A stretch of DNA of 64,000 nucleotides from Lactarius indigo (taxonomy: Eukaryota; Basidiomycota; Agaricomycetes; Russulales; Russulaceae), in contig JAFKAC010000006.1 in the NCBI GenBank assembly GCA_025766275.1, forward strand, positions 1,612,001 through 1,676,000. Reading direction: 5' to 3'. Both the position numbers and the translations under genes were made by a program. The notes under the pieces were generated by a model, which was not told the DNA's origin, searched no databases, and was given only the letters and a program-made list of their open reading frames with translations. How positions within the stretch are numbered: the stretch's first letter is position 1; every line of letters begins with the position of its first letter. Positions 1 to 11,053 of this stretch are shown piece by piece.

Positions 1-2
1 GG

Positions 3-452
3 CACGTGACATTAATAACCACGACTCAGGATGTCAAGGAGTTCGACTCAGAAGATGACCTGGAATTATGACACGCGAGACGACGAAGACGAACTGTCGA
101 TCACGGTCGCCGAGGCTTCGAACAAGTCGACACCTTATAAAGTCTGAGCTTCCGTCGTCAGAAGTCCATTTACAGCCAACTATGGTGCCGCCTGAACTCA
201 CATCGGCGGCCATTGCGGGCGAGTGCCCGCTGTGTACGCGGCTATTCTCGGACAATGACGAACTCAACGCTCATGTCGACTGGTGTCTAAGCCGAGAGGC
301 TATCCGTTCTGCACAGGCTGAGGGTGACAAGGCCGAGCGAAAAAAGCCTGAGAGTCGATCCCAACAAGGGTATACAGGAATGGTGGAAGGCGCCATCTCT
401 GGAAGGGAACTTTCAGAATCGGAAAAGGAAGAGACGGAAGTTGGAGGAGTGA
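3..452 (+). pseudogene. 3' end of a gene with a UBZ-type zinc finger, frame-broken
   Basis: The coding signal enters from the left edge. Acidic segments lie in two frames (3-70 and 61-140); the third frame then carries C-P-L-C followed by H-V-D-W-C-L (about 225-290), a CCHC ubiquitin-binding (UBZ4/Rad18-like) finger. A further step to the next frame gives a tail with G-I-Q-E-W-W-K and a basic K/R-rich end before a stop at 450-452. Each step is +1, so either single-base insertions or decay separates the pieces. UBZ fingers of this layout occur at the C-terminus of Y-family polymerase kappa and in SNM1/PSO2-type repair proteins. No polymerase or nuclease domain is inside the window, so the parent family is not decided. 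The zinc finger is clear; the assignment is inference. Confidence 0.45.
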
Positions 453-1681
453 AGTCAATTCATGCGGTGGACCACGTCTCGCGTCCGCTGGATATTCATC
501 ATGGTACGCATTGTCATTCATTCGTCTCTACTCGCAGATGACCCACTTTTCTTGGAAACGGCCATCTCCCTAAAGGTGCGTCTGAGTGTCCTGGTCGTTT
601 CCTTTCCAGAGTTTCCCTGTCATCACCACTACTTGTACTATTTGTCGACTGTTACGGCGCACAACCTCCGGCTCGTACCTTTAGGATCATTTGATAGAAT
701 GGATTCATCAAATTGGGTACTGTATATGGGAGCTCACCGCTTACGATAAACATCGTAGGGTGTTGTAATACTTTATGCTGTATCGACTCTGAGGGCTCCT
801 GTTTGGGTTTTCGAAGCGAGGTTTCGTATAGTGACACCACCTTGGTTCAGTCCCCCTGACAACTCCCCAGCACGACGTCCAGAGGTACCTGATGCGGTTC
901 CCGCCAGCCAGCTTACGTTCGTTATTGAGTATATGTGCTCACGGCTTACACCTTGATGACGGGAACTGGCGTGAGACCCCAGCATGTCCGATTATCGAGC
1001 ACACGGGCTACAACTGAGGTCTCAAGACCCTACTCACGAAAGTTTCAAGGCCAAGTCAAGGTAAGGAGAGGAGAGGAGATTCAAGGATCGCAGTTACTTA
1101 AGTTCTACGGGCCAGACGAGGCTTGGTCTTGGCACATTCATTCATTGGTCTCTTGCGTGACTGGCGTATAAATATTATCATGCAGTGGTACATATAATGG
1201 CGTATGCGTGGAGCTATCGCCCTAAGAGTATTTGTCGGATTCGAGGCATGAAACGAGTATCACCTCATATATCATTTTATTGTTCCTTTTTTTACTCGTT
1301 TACAGTAATATCACCATACTTTTCAAGACTCGTGGCCTAGTCTCACAAAAATGGAGGAATTTAGTTTTAGATCGCACAGCTTGGGCGAGAGGGCCGGCGA
1401 AAGTAGTAAATGACCGACCCTTGTTTAGCGCTCAACAGTTTTGAGAGCAAGGCTCAGGCTCACGTGCCACTGTCACATGACACCTGCAGCAACACTTCCA
1501 GTCCACATTAGGGGAACTTGAGTGGCTGTCAACGTGGTCTGTATGGTCGCTACCGTGACACCTCCGAATCACCCCTTCTGGTTCCCCTGTCAAATTGGTG
1601 ACGGCAATTGAGACAGCGAAATAACAAGAGCGCCATACGAGTCCGCGATTGAGAGACACTTCCCCCAGGAGTTTTTCCTGA
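453..1681. other. No recognisable gene
   Basis: Only short open frames without coding character on either strand. I see no RNA gene, repeat family or transposon terminus. It separates two decayed host gene remnants and is probably intergenic relic DNA. Confidence 0.5.
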
Positions 1682-2722
1682 ATGTCGACAGTCTGCGCCA
1701 CAAAGCCTCATACAAAAAACTCCCAGGGCTTTTGTAGCTTACCTAAAATTGTCTTCAGTAGACCCAGGATGGAAAGAAGGCGCCCGCTGTGCGTGTGGCA
1801 CACCAGGAAGTCACGTCAATTGCTTCTAAGCCTTTTGGGCTACAGTTTCACACCCCCGGCCTTCCTTTCAGGACTTTTTGCTTCGAAGGAAGGCGGAGCT
1901 TAAGTACGTCTTGGAATAGGCTTCGAGAATGGTGGCAATGGCCACAACTTTATATTTACTTCCCCCCCTGCCTCTAGCCCTGACAGAACGCGAGATGTTC
2001 AAGGCTCAGCTCACGACTATAACAGCACGACTGCGTTGTGCGCGACACTGGCGCGGTACAGCCTTCGTAAGCAGGCGTCCAAACGCACAGTTCTTCTTCC
2101 AATGGTGCTGTTCGTCGCGCCCCCGCCCTCGCTCTTTCTCGCATTTCAAATTCTCGTGCCAAATCCGTTTCGAGTCACCGGGGGACCCCTATGAACGACG
2201 ACTTCCACATCCGGAAAAATGTTTCGCTAAATACGCCCGACCTCGCGGCTCTTCATCTCGAATTGGTCATGTCCGGTCAGGTTGCCGGGACGGTGTTCTA
2301 GGAGGGACGCGAGGTGTGCGACACGCCCACCCACAACACGCCATTTTTGCCTTAGGATTGTGTCTTAGCATCCCCTGCTGGCGCAGGCTACTTCCGACTC
2401 TCAGAAGAAGGGCCGACCCGGTCAGCTAGTAGACCCGAGACGACGGGCTGTCTCGGGTGGCGAAAACAAGATCGTGACTACGCCGCAACTCGTGCACGAT
2501 ATCTTTGATGAGTATCCTGTCGTTGCAAAGGCCTATGACGAAAACGTGAAAGTACCCATCTCGAAGTCCCCGCGTCTTATATTCTGTATGGTAACTGTCC
2601 GAAGCCGAATTTTGGGAACGATATTTTCAATCAAAGCTTTTCCATTCGCATTGAACCTTCGTTCTATCGCAACCCAGCATGTCGTTAAAGACAACGCAAT
2701 CTCCGACAAGTATCTAAAATAG
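1682..2722 (+). pseudogene. TFB1: TFIIH core subunit p62/Tfb1, N-terminal half, decayed
   Basis: Tfb1/p62 is a core subunit of transcription/repair factor TFIIH. Pieces in order: start MSTVCAT; S-Y-K-K-L-P-G and T-Q-D-G-K-K-A-P (PH-like domain, about 1700-1800); V-A-H-Q-E-V-T-S-I-A; L-F-A-S-K-E-G; G-F-E-N-G-G-N-G-H-N-F-I-F-T-S-P-P (about 1920-1975); T-E-R-E-M-F-K-A-Q-L-T-T-I; then L-A-A-L-H-L-E-L-V-M-S-G-Q (about 2230-2280), G-R-P-G-Q-L-V-D-P-R (about 2410-2440), the BSD-type T-T-P-Q-L-V-H-D-I-F-D-E-Y-P-V-V (2476-2525) and Q-H-V-V-K-D-N (about 2680). The pieces lie in all three forward frames and contain several internal TAG/TGA/TAA stops, and the C-terminal half is absent. This is a true relic, not one sequencing slip. 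The family call rests on the order of many conserved blocks recognised from memory. Confidence 0.65.
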
Positions 2723-3036
2723 TTAGATGACGGTGAGGTCCCTTTATTTGGGTGCAGTCCATCCCACCAACTTGAACGTGTCCCGCAGAGCTGGAGCCCA
2801 AGAAACCAAGGGAAAATGAGGTAGAGATGTTCATAGACCTTGAAACAATCCGTGAGAGTCACGAAGAGGTTTGAAGTTTATTCCTCTCTGGTCACCCATT
2901 TAATCCTTGTGTTGAGTCCTGAACTAGTTCGACGAACGCTCCGAACGCCTGCTCAAGTCCGATATGTGGGTTTGACCGTGCTCCGACTTCACTCTCGAGT
3001 TTTGAACGCATTCTCTAAAGCTCTATCGACGGCGCT

Positions 3037-3176
3037 CATCAGGAAAAACCTACTTTGCTAATTTGAGATAATTTGAGATAATTAGGACCAGCGAACGCTA
3101 GCTGTCACCAATATGTCAATAATTCTTACTCAATATGGAAATTATCTCAAATCAGCAAAGTAGGTTTTTCCTGATG
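3037..3176. mobile_element. 140-bp foldback/MITE-like element, ends CATCAGGAAAA
   Basis: Two arms of about 37 bp (3037-3073 and 3139-3176) are near-perfect inverted complements with one mismatch, around a 65-bp loop. The outermost bases, CATCAGGAAAA...TTTTCCTGATG, match the termini of the larger DNA element at 3955-5010 (CATCAGSAAAAC), so both probably belong to one terminal-inverted-repeat family. The inner arm reads AACCTACTTTGCT and differs from the larger element. No clear target duplication is visible. It has no coding capacity. Confidence 0.6.
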
Positions 3177-3724
3177 GCCTGGCAAGCGGCGCAGACTAGA
3201 TTCAGGATACTAGTGACGAATGTGATATCAAAGTACGCTCTCGTTCGCCACCTGTTCCAGTCGGGTGGTTTATTACTCGCAGATTGATTTGGCCGATTTA
3301 CACAACCCAGAGTCGTCGTCTGGTGTCTTATTGGAGACAGAGGGCCGTCGGTGCTACTTCGCGTTGTAAGGCCAGTCGTCGGGCTGAGCCCGAAATTGTT
3401 CGTTTTCGCACCCTCGATCAACTTGGCCACGCGGTCTTTGTCCATGCCTCCTTCCTCTTATGTTACCTTGTATATCTACTCCCCCTGTATTTAAAACCCA
3501 CACCCTCAGGCTCTGGGGAACAGTGAACCATACAGTGTTAGGTCACCTCCTTTTGATCCCTTAGCTGTGCGTGATTGCCCCGGAAGTCAGGCCCAAACGC
3601 GGGCACTCGAAGGACAACTCTCGCTACCTCTACCCTCTTCTCTTGGAACGGAACTCCTCTGCCTTTGAACTCACCTTAGGGCCCCTCAGCGTCCTTATAG
3701 CGTCATGTGCACGCAAGGAAACGC
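3177..3724. other. No recognisable gene; left flank of the copia nest
   Basis: Short frames only. The last bases before 3725 (AACGC) are the left flank of copia element C and do not match the five bases after its right LTR (CCCAT). Confidence 0.45.
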
Positions 3725-3954
3725 TGTGACGATGTGATGTGACGAGTCACGCGAAAATGCGCGAGCCGATAGAGACGAGTGGAAAGGAGTCGAGTAGTAA
3801 AGCGCATGGGTAGTCAAGCATGATTCAAGAACAACTGGGTGGTTGATTTGAGACTAGAAGCAATACACTTTATACTACTTAGCCAGTCCAAAACAGTAAG
3901 TGTCAGTTCATAAAGTATCATAAGACATCAACAATATATCAGCTCGTCGTAAGG

Positions 3955-5010
3955 CATCAGCAAAACAAAATTCGACTAGCCGTGACTAGGGGAACTAGCT
4001 CCTACCATATATGGGTATCACTAGTCAGCACTAGTCACGGCTAGTGCTCCTACTATCGTATTAGCAGTAATGCAAATGTTCACTCTCATGCAAATCTCAA
4101 AGATTGCAGTCAATTACCACATTCCTGTTGTCCTTTCAGCCCAAAAAAAAAACAGTAGGTGAAGTAGCATCTATAGATATGAGATCATAAGAAAAAAAGA
4201 AAGATCTATTCGGAAATTTGACTACAATGAGACAAAAAGAATGGAGGGGTTGTAAAATGTAAGGACAATGACCCTCAGATCCCAACGATGCCGACAGTTT
4301 TACACAATCCTTTTGGGCTAGAGTGTTAGAATACATCATCAATATCACTCATGGCTGATTTGAGGGGACATGATGCATGCGATCAAAAAGTGGAACAAAA
4401 TCTCACTTTTCTGGTCCTCAGGAGTGACAAACGCGTGATGGTTTGAAACTCCTCTTGCAATTCCGGCTGGGATCACTGGCAACCAGTTACCAGCAGTGCT
4501 ACCGTCATGACCCTCCCCCCTCCGAATTTCCCTACTCCAAGTTCCAGTTCCTTCCTCCCAGCGACCATGTCTGATGGAGCCTTTAACTTTTCATCCCTTG
4601 ACTTGGCTCCAGGCGCAGTTTCACCATACAATGGATACAATGGACTTTACTTTTTCACACCCCAGTAATCCCACATACCTGTAGTAGCGTCAATATTATA
4701 TCCCCTCTGTGTGACTCGAAAATGTGTTGGATTGGACTTGTTGCCACAGACGCCGAATTGCCGAAGATTGCTGAAGATTGCCATTGGTGTGACAGTGAGT
4801 GACAATATTTGCAGAAGGGGGGTACGAACACAATGCTTTCCAGGAGCGAAAATAAAATAAGGAAAAATCGCCAGAGGATTTTACATTCACTTTTCTGTTA
4901 GTATGTACGATTTGAGGTGGCTACAATGTGTTGTTGAAGCTACAGAAAATAAAAGGCGTTTTTTTGCATTACTGCTAATATGATAGTAGTAACATTTTGT
5001 TTTCCTGATG
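3955..5010. mobile_element. 1,056-bp non-autonomous DNA element with ~48-bp terminal inverted repeats
   Basis: The uninserted LTR at 32170-32787 gives the empty site AAGG-TAATC; here AAGG and GGTAATC flank the insert, so the target duplication is GG (3953-3954, 5011-5012). The right arm (4963-5010) is the inverted complement of the left arm once a 71-bp hairpin (3975-4045) is removed from the left. Termini are CATCAG(C/G)AAAACAAAA. The interior has no transposase-like frame, so movement would have needed a protein made elsewhere. A 2-bp GG duplication with CATCAG ends fits no superfamily I can name with certainty. Confidence 0.75.
3975..4045. repeat. 71-bp hairpin element nested in the left inverted repeat
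   Basis: A perfect 15-bp inverted repeat (ACTAGCCGTGACTAG at 3975-3989, complement at 4031-4045) interrupts the left terminal repeat of the 1,056-bp element. The right terminal repeat lacks it. It could be a second, smaller inserted hairpin or a local foldback duplication; no target duplication is evident. Confidence 0.6.
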
Positions 5011-5401
5011 GGTAATCGTATCGTTGTAAGGGAAAATGGGGTAGTAATTGTAAGAGCTTGTGGTCGTGGTTGTGATGGATGGAAACTGAGTCATAAAGGA
5101 CAAAGAGGAAGGGAAATGAGCCATCGTGGCACTGTGAACTTGTGGCCCCCTGCTCTTGTGACACCAGGCTCAGCATAGCTTGTGCTTGATCTGTCTTGAG
5201 CCCTGAGAATAATCAAACAAAAGTAATTGTAAAGTGAGGGGAGAAAGGAGACAAGAGGGTATAGTAATTGAGGTGTGAAACCCCAGGAAGTCCAAAGATT
5301 TAGCCCGAACGCTTGCCCCTACCAAAAATGCAGCTTGTGCATTCGGTCATGGGAGCACCAGCCTGGAACAGTCCAGGTGAGAGTAAGGCAAAATTCACCA
5401 C

Positions 5402-5731
5402 TCCCCCGCAAGCCGAGCACAGCCCAAGAGCTGAGGTATGCCCTTTCACCTTCCACGCTGGAAGTGCTTTAGTAAGAAGGTTGGCAACCATATCATCTGT
5501 GGGACAGTAGACGAGTTTAAAAACTCCTGCTCCCACAGAATGCCTAATAAAATGATAGTGAATGTCAATATGCTTTGTCCTCATGTGAAAGTTGTCTGTC
5601 ATCATGAGTGTGAGAGCAGCTTGATTATCGCAATAAAGCACCGTCGGTGAGTTAACTATGGTGAACAGTTTGCAAATAAGTCAATGGAGCCATATGCCTT
5701 CTTTTGCAGCATGTGTTGCTGCGACATATTT
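5402..5731 (-). pseudogene. Copia C Pol, C-terminal part of RNase H
   Basis: The minus strand carries the copia RNase H end with D-N-Q-A-A-L, R-T-K-H-I-D-I-H-Y-H-F-I-R and L-V-Y-C-P-T-D-D-M-V-A-N-L-L-T-K-A-L, stopping just before the purine tract and 3' LTR. Its upstream part (S-T-A-E-A) lies beyond element F, right of 11400; removing F restores S-T-A-E-A-K-Y-V-A-A-T-H-A-A-K-E. Confidence 0.85.
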
Positions 5732-5736
5732 GGCTT

Positions 5737-6077
5737 TGTTGGAGTTGCAGCCACACACGATGTGTAAGCGTCAGAGACGTTCAGGCTGGCTGGACCGGCA
5801 ACACAATATTCTCTAAGTCAAGCTCAGTTGCTCGACTGCGGTCTCGATTTTCTACTGCCTGAAATTTATTTTCACTCTACATAAATACTTCGTAGTCCTA
5901 GAGTACATACCTCAGCCATTTCTCCCAAAATGCTGAGGTTAGTAGTTCACTTTACTTCTTGTATTTTTACTTTACTTACTGTGTATTAGTCACGCTTCCC
6001 ACGCTCCTACAGGTACATACACAATCCTATTAGCTGTTTCTCCCAAAATGCTGAGTTGCGCTTCCCGCGCTCCTACA
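5737..6077 (+). repeat. 5' LTR of copia F
   Basis: 341 bp, TG...CA, aligned end to end with 11054-11394; most differences are C/T or G/A transitions. Contains an ACATAAATACTTC segment that may act as a TATA-like core. Confidence 0.9.
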
Positions 6078-6141
6078 GATTATGAGACCTGTGTGCTTCT
6101 AAAAGCCCAGAACATACAATTGCCCAAACACCATCTGAAAA

Positions 6142-6897
6142 ATGCCTACAACACCTGCTAATCCAGCCCCGCTGCAAGGTGGTAATACCCCCTCTGCTGG
6201 GGGTGCGAATCCTAGCGGATCTTCCAGGAACGCTCCCACCCCAAAGGGATACCCCCGGATGTACAATGTTTCCTTCCTTGATGATGACGGTAGCAATTTT
6301 GCATTCTGGTGCTTCTGCGTGCAAACGATCTTGAAGCTTCATGGACTGTGGGGAGTCGTTGATGGTTCTGAAAAGAAACCTGATCCCGCTGTCGATGCCA
6401 TGGCCCATGCTGACTGGATCTCCAAGGATCAAGAAGCCCACGTGCAGATCACCCTTACACTCAAAGACGAGCCCTTAAACACAGTTCTATTTGCAAACAC
6501 AGCTAAAGACTGTTGGGACAACCTGTCAGCATGCTATGAAGGGAAAGGAGAGCAAAGAATTGTCTACCTTATCGACAAGGTGTTCCGCAACACCCTTTCC
6601 GAAACTGAGCCTATGGAGCCCCAGATCAACTCCATGATCCGTGCAGCCAACACCATCTCAAACCTTGGTCTCACGCTCCAGGAAAAGCTCCTCGCGTTTG
6701 CCATCATATCCTCACTCCCATCCTCCCTTTCCACCCTAAAAACTATCCTCTCCACTACCAAGTCCTCTGACCTCACGACTGAGTATGTCAAGTCCCAAGT
6801 CATCCTTGACGAACAGCGCCGTGTGCGTGAGTCAGGTGGTGGTGCCACTGTATTTTGCGAAGGCTGCAAAAGGGGGAAAGAGAAAGGAGGGAAATAA
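6142..6897 (+). CDS. Copia F Gag (capsid-like) region
   Basis: Begins at an ATG 65 bp after the 5' LTR. About 250 residues: a Gly/Pro/Ala-rich start, then the UBN2/Gag-type fold with W-G-V-V-D-G, A-H-V-Q-I-T-L-T-L, A-K-D-C-W-D-N-L and a helical second half. Gag packages element RNA into virus-like particles. The frame ends at 6897 and the CCHC knuckle continues in the +1 frame (from about 6850), so there is either a one-base insertion or a +1 shift site near 6850. Fungal copia elements usually read gag-pol as one frame, so mutation is the simpler reading. Confidence 0.8.
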   Translation: MPTTPANPAPLQGGNTPSAGGANPSGSSRNAPTPKGYPRMYNVSFLDDDGSNFAFWCFCVQTILKLHGLWGVVDGSEKKPDPAVDAMAHADWISKDQEAHVQITLTLKDEPLNTVLFANTAKDCWDNLSACYEGKGEQRIVYLIDKVFRNTLSETEPMEPQINSMIRAANTISNLGLTLQEKLLAFAIISSLPSSLSTLKTILSTTKSSDLTTEYVKSQVILDEQRRVRESGGGATVFCEGCKRGKEKGGK

Positions 6898-9800
6898 GCC
6901 AGATAAGCAGAAGAAGAAATGCACTCACTGCAAATTCCGTGGACACAATGTGAGCAAATGCTGGAAGCTCAAGAAGGAGCAGGAGGAAGGGAAAGCGAAG
7001 GGAAATGGAGACTCCTCCACCAAGCCGAAAGCCACAGATGCATCGGCCAAAATCGCTGTCACCGAAGAGCCTATGTTGGACTCTGACACTGTCCACCTGT
7101 TCAAGGTATCCCAAGGCCCACCTGCTCATGGGGATTTGCAACGTCAGTGGATAGTTGACTCCGGCGCATCACACACCATGTGCTCCAACCGCAAGTGGTT
7201 CACCCACTTCACGACCCTCACATCTCCCATCAACATCGTCCTGGGTGATAACAGCACCATCCAAGGTACTGGCCTTGGCCACATCCCTGTCCAAATGAAA
7301 GCCAATGGGCAGTGGAATCGTGCTGTGCTGCAAGATGTCCTCTATGTACCTGAACTCCATGGAAACCTCCTATCAGTTCCGCAACTTGCTCGGCATGGTG
7401 CAGACGTTCGCTTCACAGAAGGGGGTTGTCAAATTTACGACCAACATGGCATACTCACCTGTGAGGGCACCCTCCGCAGGAACCTGTACATCATGTCAAT
7501 CTGCATCATATCCCCCGAAAGCGCCCGCATTGCAGTGGCCCAAGTTGACACATTCCCCATTGATGGTGAGGAACTTGCCCCATGTGCAGAATGTAACGTT
7601 ACAGTAGGAACGTTCAGCTCGGCGTGAGCAAGTCTGGTCTTTCTATGTCAATGAGCGAGGATTCAGCCGATAATGGCAAGGTTTAAGTGGTTAACAAGGA
7701 TCTCAGAGTATGACACAATACTCAAGATGTGAGAGGAGTTCAGGGGGGTTCAAGAGGTTCGACGGTTCGGCAGAGAGTTACCCCAAGGGAATGGGAAAAC
7801 AATGTATACTGTGATGGTAAAGAAGTCGAGTCTAAGGATACAAGCTACCTAGGGCCACGACTTATATAGAAAAAGGTTTGTTTGTGCGGAACAAACAAAT
7901 AGCGCAATCCGCAGCAAGCGTGAGAAGAAAGTACAGCAATCCGCAGCAGGCACGGGAAAAAGAAGAAGGTGTGCACAGCTATCCGCAGTAAGTGTGGGAA
8001 GAAACAAGGATATAAAAGGCAAGTGAGACATGTCTCAGTTTCAACAAAAGTGAGACACCTGCCATAAAAGGGTGCATTTAGCCCAAGTATAGTAGTAATA
8101 AAGACTTATAAGGACAATGAGTGTCTCATTGTCTCACTTTGCACTAGGAGAGAATCTTAAGGCTCCTAGTGCGCAGCAAGTCCGAAAAAGGGAAAACCAC
8201 GAAAGGAAAGACTTTCCCGCGAACGTAAGTGTAAGTAAGAAATTAAGGTGAAGTTGAAAACAAGTCCAGTCCGTAACACAGAAGCCACCCTAGTTGTGTG
8301 CAGTGCAACATCAAAAGCTGACGTGCACACCTGGCACCACCGGTTTGGCCACCTCCATGTCGACGCTGTCCTAAACATGGTGCGCAAGGGAATGGTCAGA
8401 GGGATGGAAATTGCTGGAAGTACATCACTCACCTCACACCACTGCGATGCCTGCCTCATGGGCAAGCAGATGCGTGCTGAAATCCAGAAGACAACGGAGA
8501 CACGTGCCAGCGAAGTCCTCGGCCAAGTCTTCTCCGACGTCTGTGGCAAGCTGCCCACACGTTCCCACCGGGGCTTCGAGTATTTTGTCACCTGGATCGA
8601 CAACGCATCGTGCAAGGTCTTCGTGACTGGTCTCCGCGAAAAGTCTGAAGTTGTCACCCACCTGAAGGCTTTCATTGCATGTGCCGAACTTGAAATGGGC
8701 AAGTGCCTCAAGATCCTGCGTACTGATGGAGGGGGTGAGTATGTCGCAAACTCAGTGCAAGTGTACCTGAAAGACAAAGGGATTCAGCACGAAATGACAA
8801 CACCAGATACACCGCAGCACAATGGTGTCGCTGAGCGCATGAATTGCATGCTCCTGGACAAGGTCTGGAGCATGCTTCATGATGCTTCACTTCCCAAATC
8901 TTACTGGTACGACGCACTTGAACACGCGGCCATGCTCCACAATGTCATGCCTACATGCGCACTCAAAGGGGTCACACCCGAAGAAGCTTGGAGCAGGAAC
9001 AAGCCAGATGTGTCCCACATCTGCATTTTCGGTGCCCGGGCTTTCGTCCACGTTCCTGAAAAACAGCACAGTAAGCTTGCTGCAAAGTCATTAACCTGCA
9101 CACTCCTTGGCTATGCAAAAAACCGTCATGCCTACTGTCTTGTGCATCGCCCGACTAAGCACTTCCTTGAGTCGCGCGACATCATATTTGATGAGGGGGG
9201 GACTGAGAAGCGCTATGAGTGCGTTATCCTCGAATCTGCTGCCGCCGATATGCCCGGAGGTGACCCCCCACGTACAGACCCCACTACCATACTTGCACCA
9301 ACTACAGACTCATCAGAGAGCAAGAGTGAGCAAGAGATTGAGGGATTACTCACCCCGGCTCCTCCTAACCCAGCTCCTGTGACTGCACGTCCCAAATGAG
9401 CCATGCGCACACCGATTCGCAATGACAACCCCTGCTACTCTGTCACCTCTTACGGCGGACGCAAACACTCTGAGCATGCCAAGTCAGCCCAGACTGATGA
9501 CACCGACCCACACACCTTTGCTGAGGCTATGGGTCGCCCTGATGCTGCAGAGTGGGACGCCGCGTGCCAAGATGAGATGCGCGCCTTTGAGCACATGGGA
9601 GTATACAAAGTTGTCCCGTGGCCACGTGACAAGAACATTGTAGGGTCGAAGTGGGTATTCCACATTAAACGTGGACCCGATGGTGCCATCCAGAAATACA
9701 AAGCCCGCGTCGTTGCGCAGGGCTTCACCCAAATCGAAGGCATCGACTTCGACGAGACATTCGTGCCGGTCGCCAAGTTTGCGTCCCTCCGCGCCATCCT

Positions 9801-11046
9801 CGCACTCACCACCAAGCGCGACCTTGAAGTCCATCAGATGGACGTTAAGTCAGCCTATCTCAACAGGGAACTGAAAGAAGAAATTTACATGAAGGCCCCT
9901 CCTGGCTTTGATGTCCCTGAGGGGATGGTCTTGAAGCTCGTCAAGGCAGTGTATGGCACAAAGCAAGGCGGCCGCGTCTGGTATGAAAACATCAGGGACA
10001 CACTTAAGTTAATGGGCTATGAACGCACCAACACTGACCACACAGTCTTCATCTGCAAGAGTGGGGTACTCTCCATCATTGCTCTCTATGTCAACGACAT
10101 CACTATGGCCTGTGAAAGCCTCGAAGTCATTAAACAAGACAAAGAAACATTAAAGAAACATTACCAAATGACCAACCTCAGTGAGATAGCTTGGATACTT
10201 GGTATGCACGTTACGCGTGATTGTGGCGCCGGCTGGATAGCCCTATCTCAGGAGAAATACATCCTTGAGGTCCTAGAACACTTTGGAAAGTCGGACGTTC
10301 GTCCAATCAGCATGCCGACGCTTGCGAATGAGCATCTAAACAAACTTACCTCCCCTGAGATCAACATCCGATCGTACCAGCATGCCATCGGCGCATTGAT
10401 GTACCCGATGCTCGGTACGCGCCCTGACCTCACCTACACCATAGCAGTGCTTGGCCGACACGCCACCTGCCCTGGGAATGAGCACCAGCAGGCACTTGAC
10501 CGTGCGTTCCGGTACCTTTGAGCCACAAGCGACTGGAAACTTGTATTCCAGCATGGCACCCCCAACGGCACCATCTTGAACGGTTTCGTGGATGCAGACT
10601 GGGCCAGTGATGTGAACAACTGCAAGTCCACTTCGGGTTTCGTCTTCATGCTGGCTGGGGGCGCTATTAGCTGGAGTTCAAAGAAGCAAAGTGCAGTTGT
10701 GCTCTCGAGTACCGAAGCCAAGTACATCGCTGTGGCACACGCAGCGAAGGAATTTGTCTGGCTGCGCTGATTACTGCTTGAAATTGGGCAGAAGATCGAC
10801 TCACCTATCACCCTCTCCATGGACAACCAGTCTGCTATCGCCATTGCACGAAATCTGGAGTTTCATGACAGGTCCAAACATATTGAAATCTGGCACCACT
10901 TCCTCAGACAAAAGTTGGACGAAAAGGAGCTTGATCTTGCCTATGTTCCCACTGGAGACCAAGTTGCTGACGTCTTGACAAAGGGCCTGGTGCAAGAAAA
11001 GCACGATCGATTTGTGGATGCGATGGGTGTGTGCTGTGTGGACTGA
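6850..11046 (+). pseudogene. Copia F Pol: CCHC, protease, integrase, RT, RNase H
   Basis: One frame once the solo LTR (692 bp with its duplication) is removed. Order: CCHC knuckle C-T-H-C...H...C (6918-6960), protease V-D-S-G-A-S-H (about 7155), integrase zinc site H...H...C...C (8320-8455) and catalytic T-D-G-G-G-E-Y with H-N-G-V-A-E-R-M (8720-8845), RT (K-W-V-F-H-I-K at about 9650; Y-V-N-D where Y-V-D-D is expected, about 10090), RNase H (D-A-D-W-A-S, S-S-T-E-A-K-Y). Stops at 9397, 10519 and 10768 are all TGA, at least two where arginine CGA is expected. The first catalytic RT aspartate is Asn (G to A). Coding is otherwise continuous, so silencing is recent relative to insertion. Confidence 0.9.
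7592..8278 (+). repeat. Solo LTR (S1), 687 bp, inside copia F pol
   Basis: TGTAACG...CGTAACA flanked by the 5-bp duplication CAGAA (7587-7591, 8279-8283). Removing one copy rejoins A-P-C-A-E to A-T-L-V-V-C in frame. The plus strand has a TATATAGAAAA segment near 7864 and three ~35-bp imperfect repeats around CAATCCGCAGCA (about 7905-8000). No internal region remains, so it is a recombination product of a full element not otherwise present in the window. Confidence 0.85.
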
Positions 11047-11053
11047 GGGGGCA

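Larger units (their letters stand above)
3725..5400 (-). repeat. 3' LTR of copia C, split by a DNA element
   Basis: Aligns base for base with the LTR at 32170-32787 except for an inserted block at 3955-5012. It starts (minus strand) TGGTGAATTTTG directly after a GCGGGGGAG purine tract and ends CATTGTCACA. Net length without the insert is 618 bp. Confidence 0.9.

Noticed and set aside
1929..2429. A single 166-codon gene
   Set aside because: Most of its length is out of frame with the p62 blocks found in the other two frames; only the T-E-R-E-M-F-K segment is meaningful.
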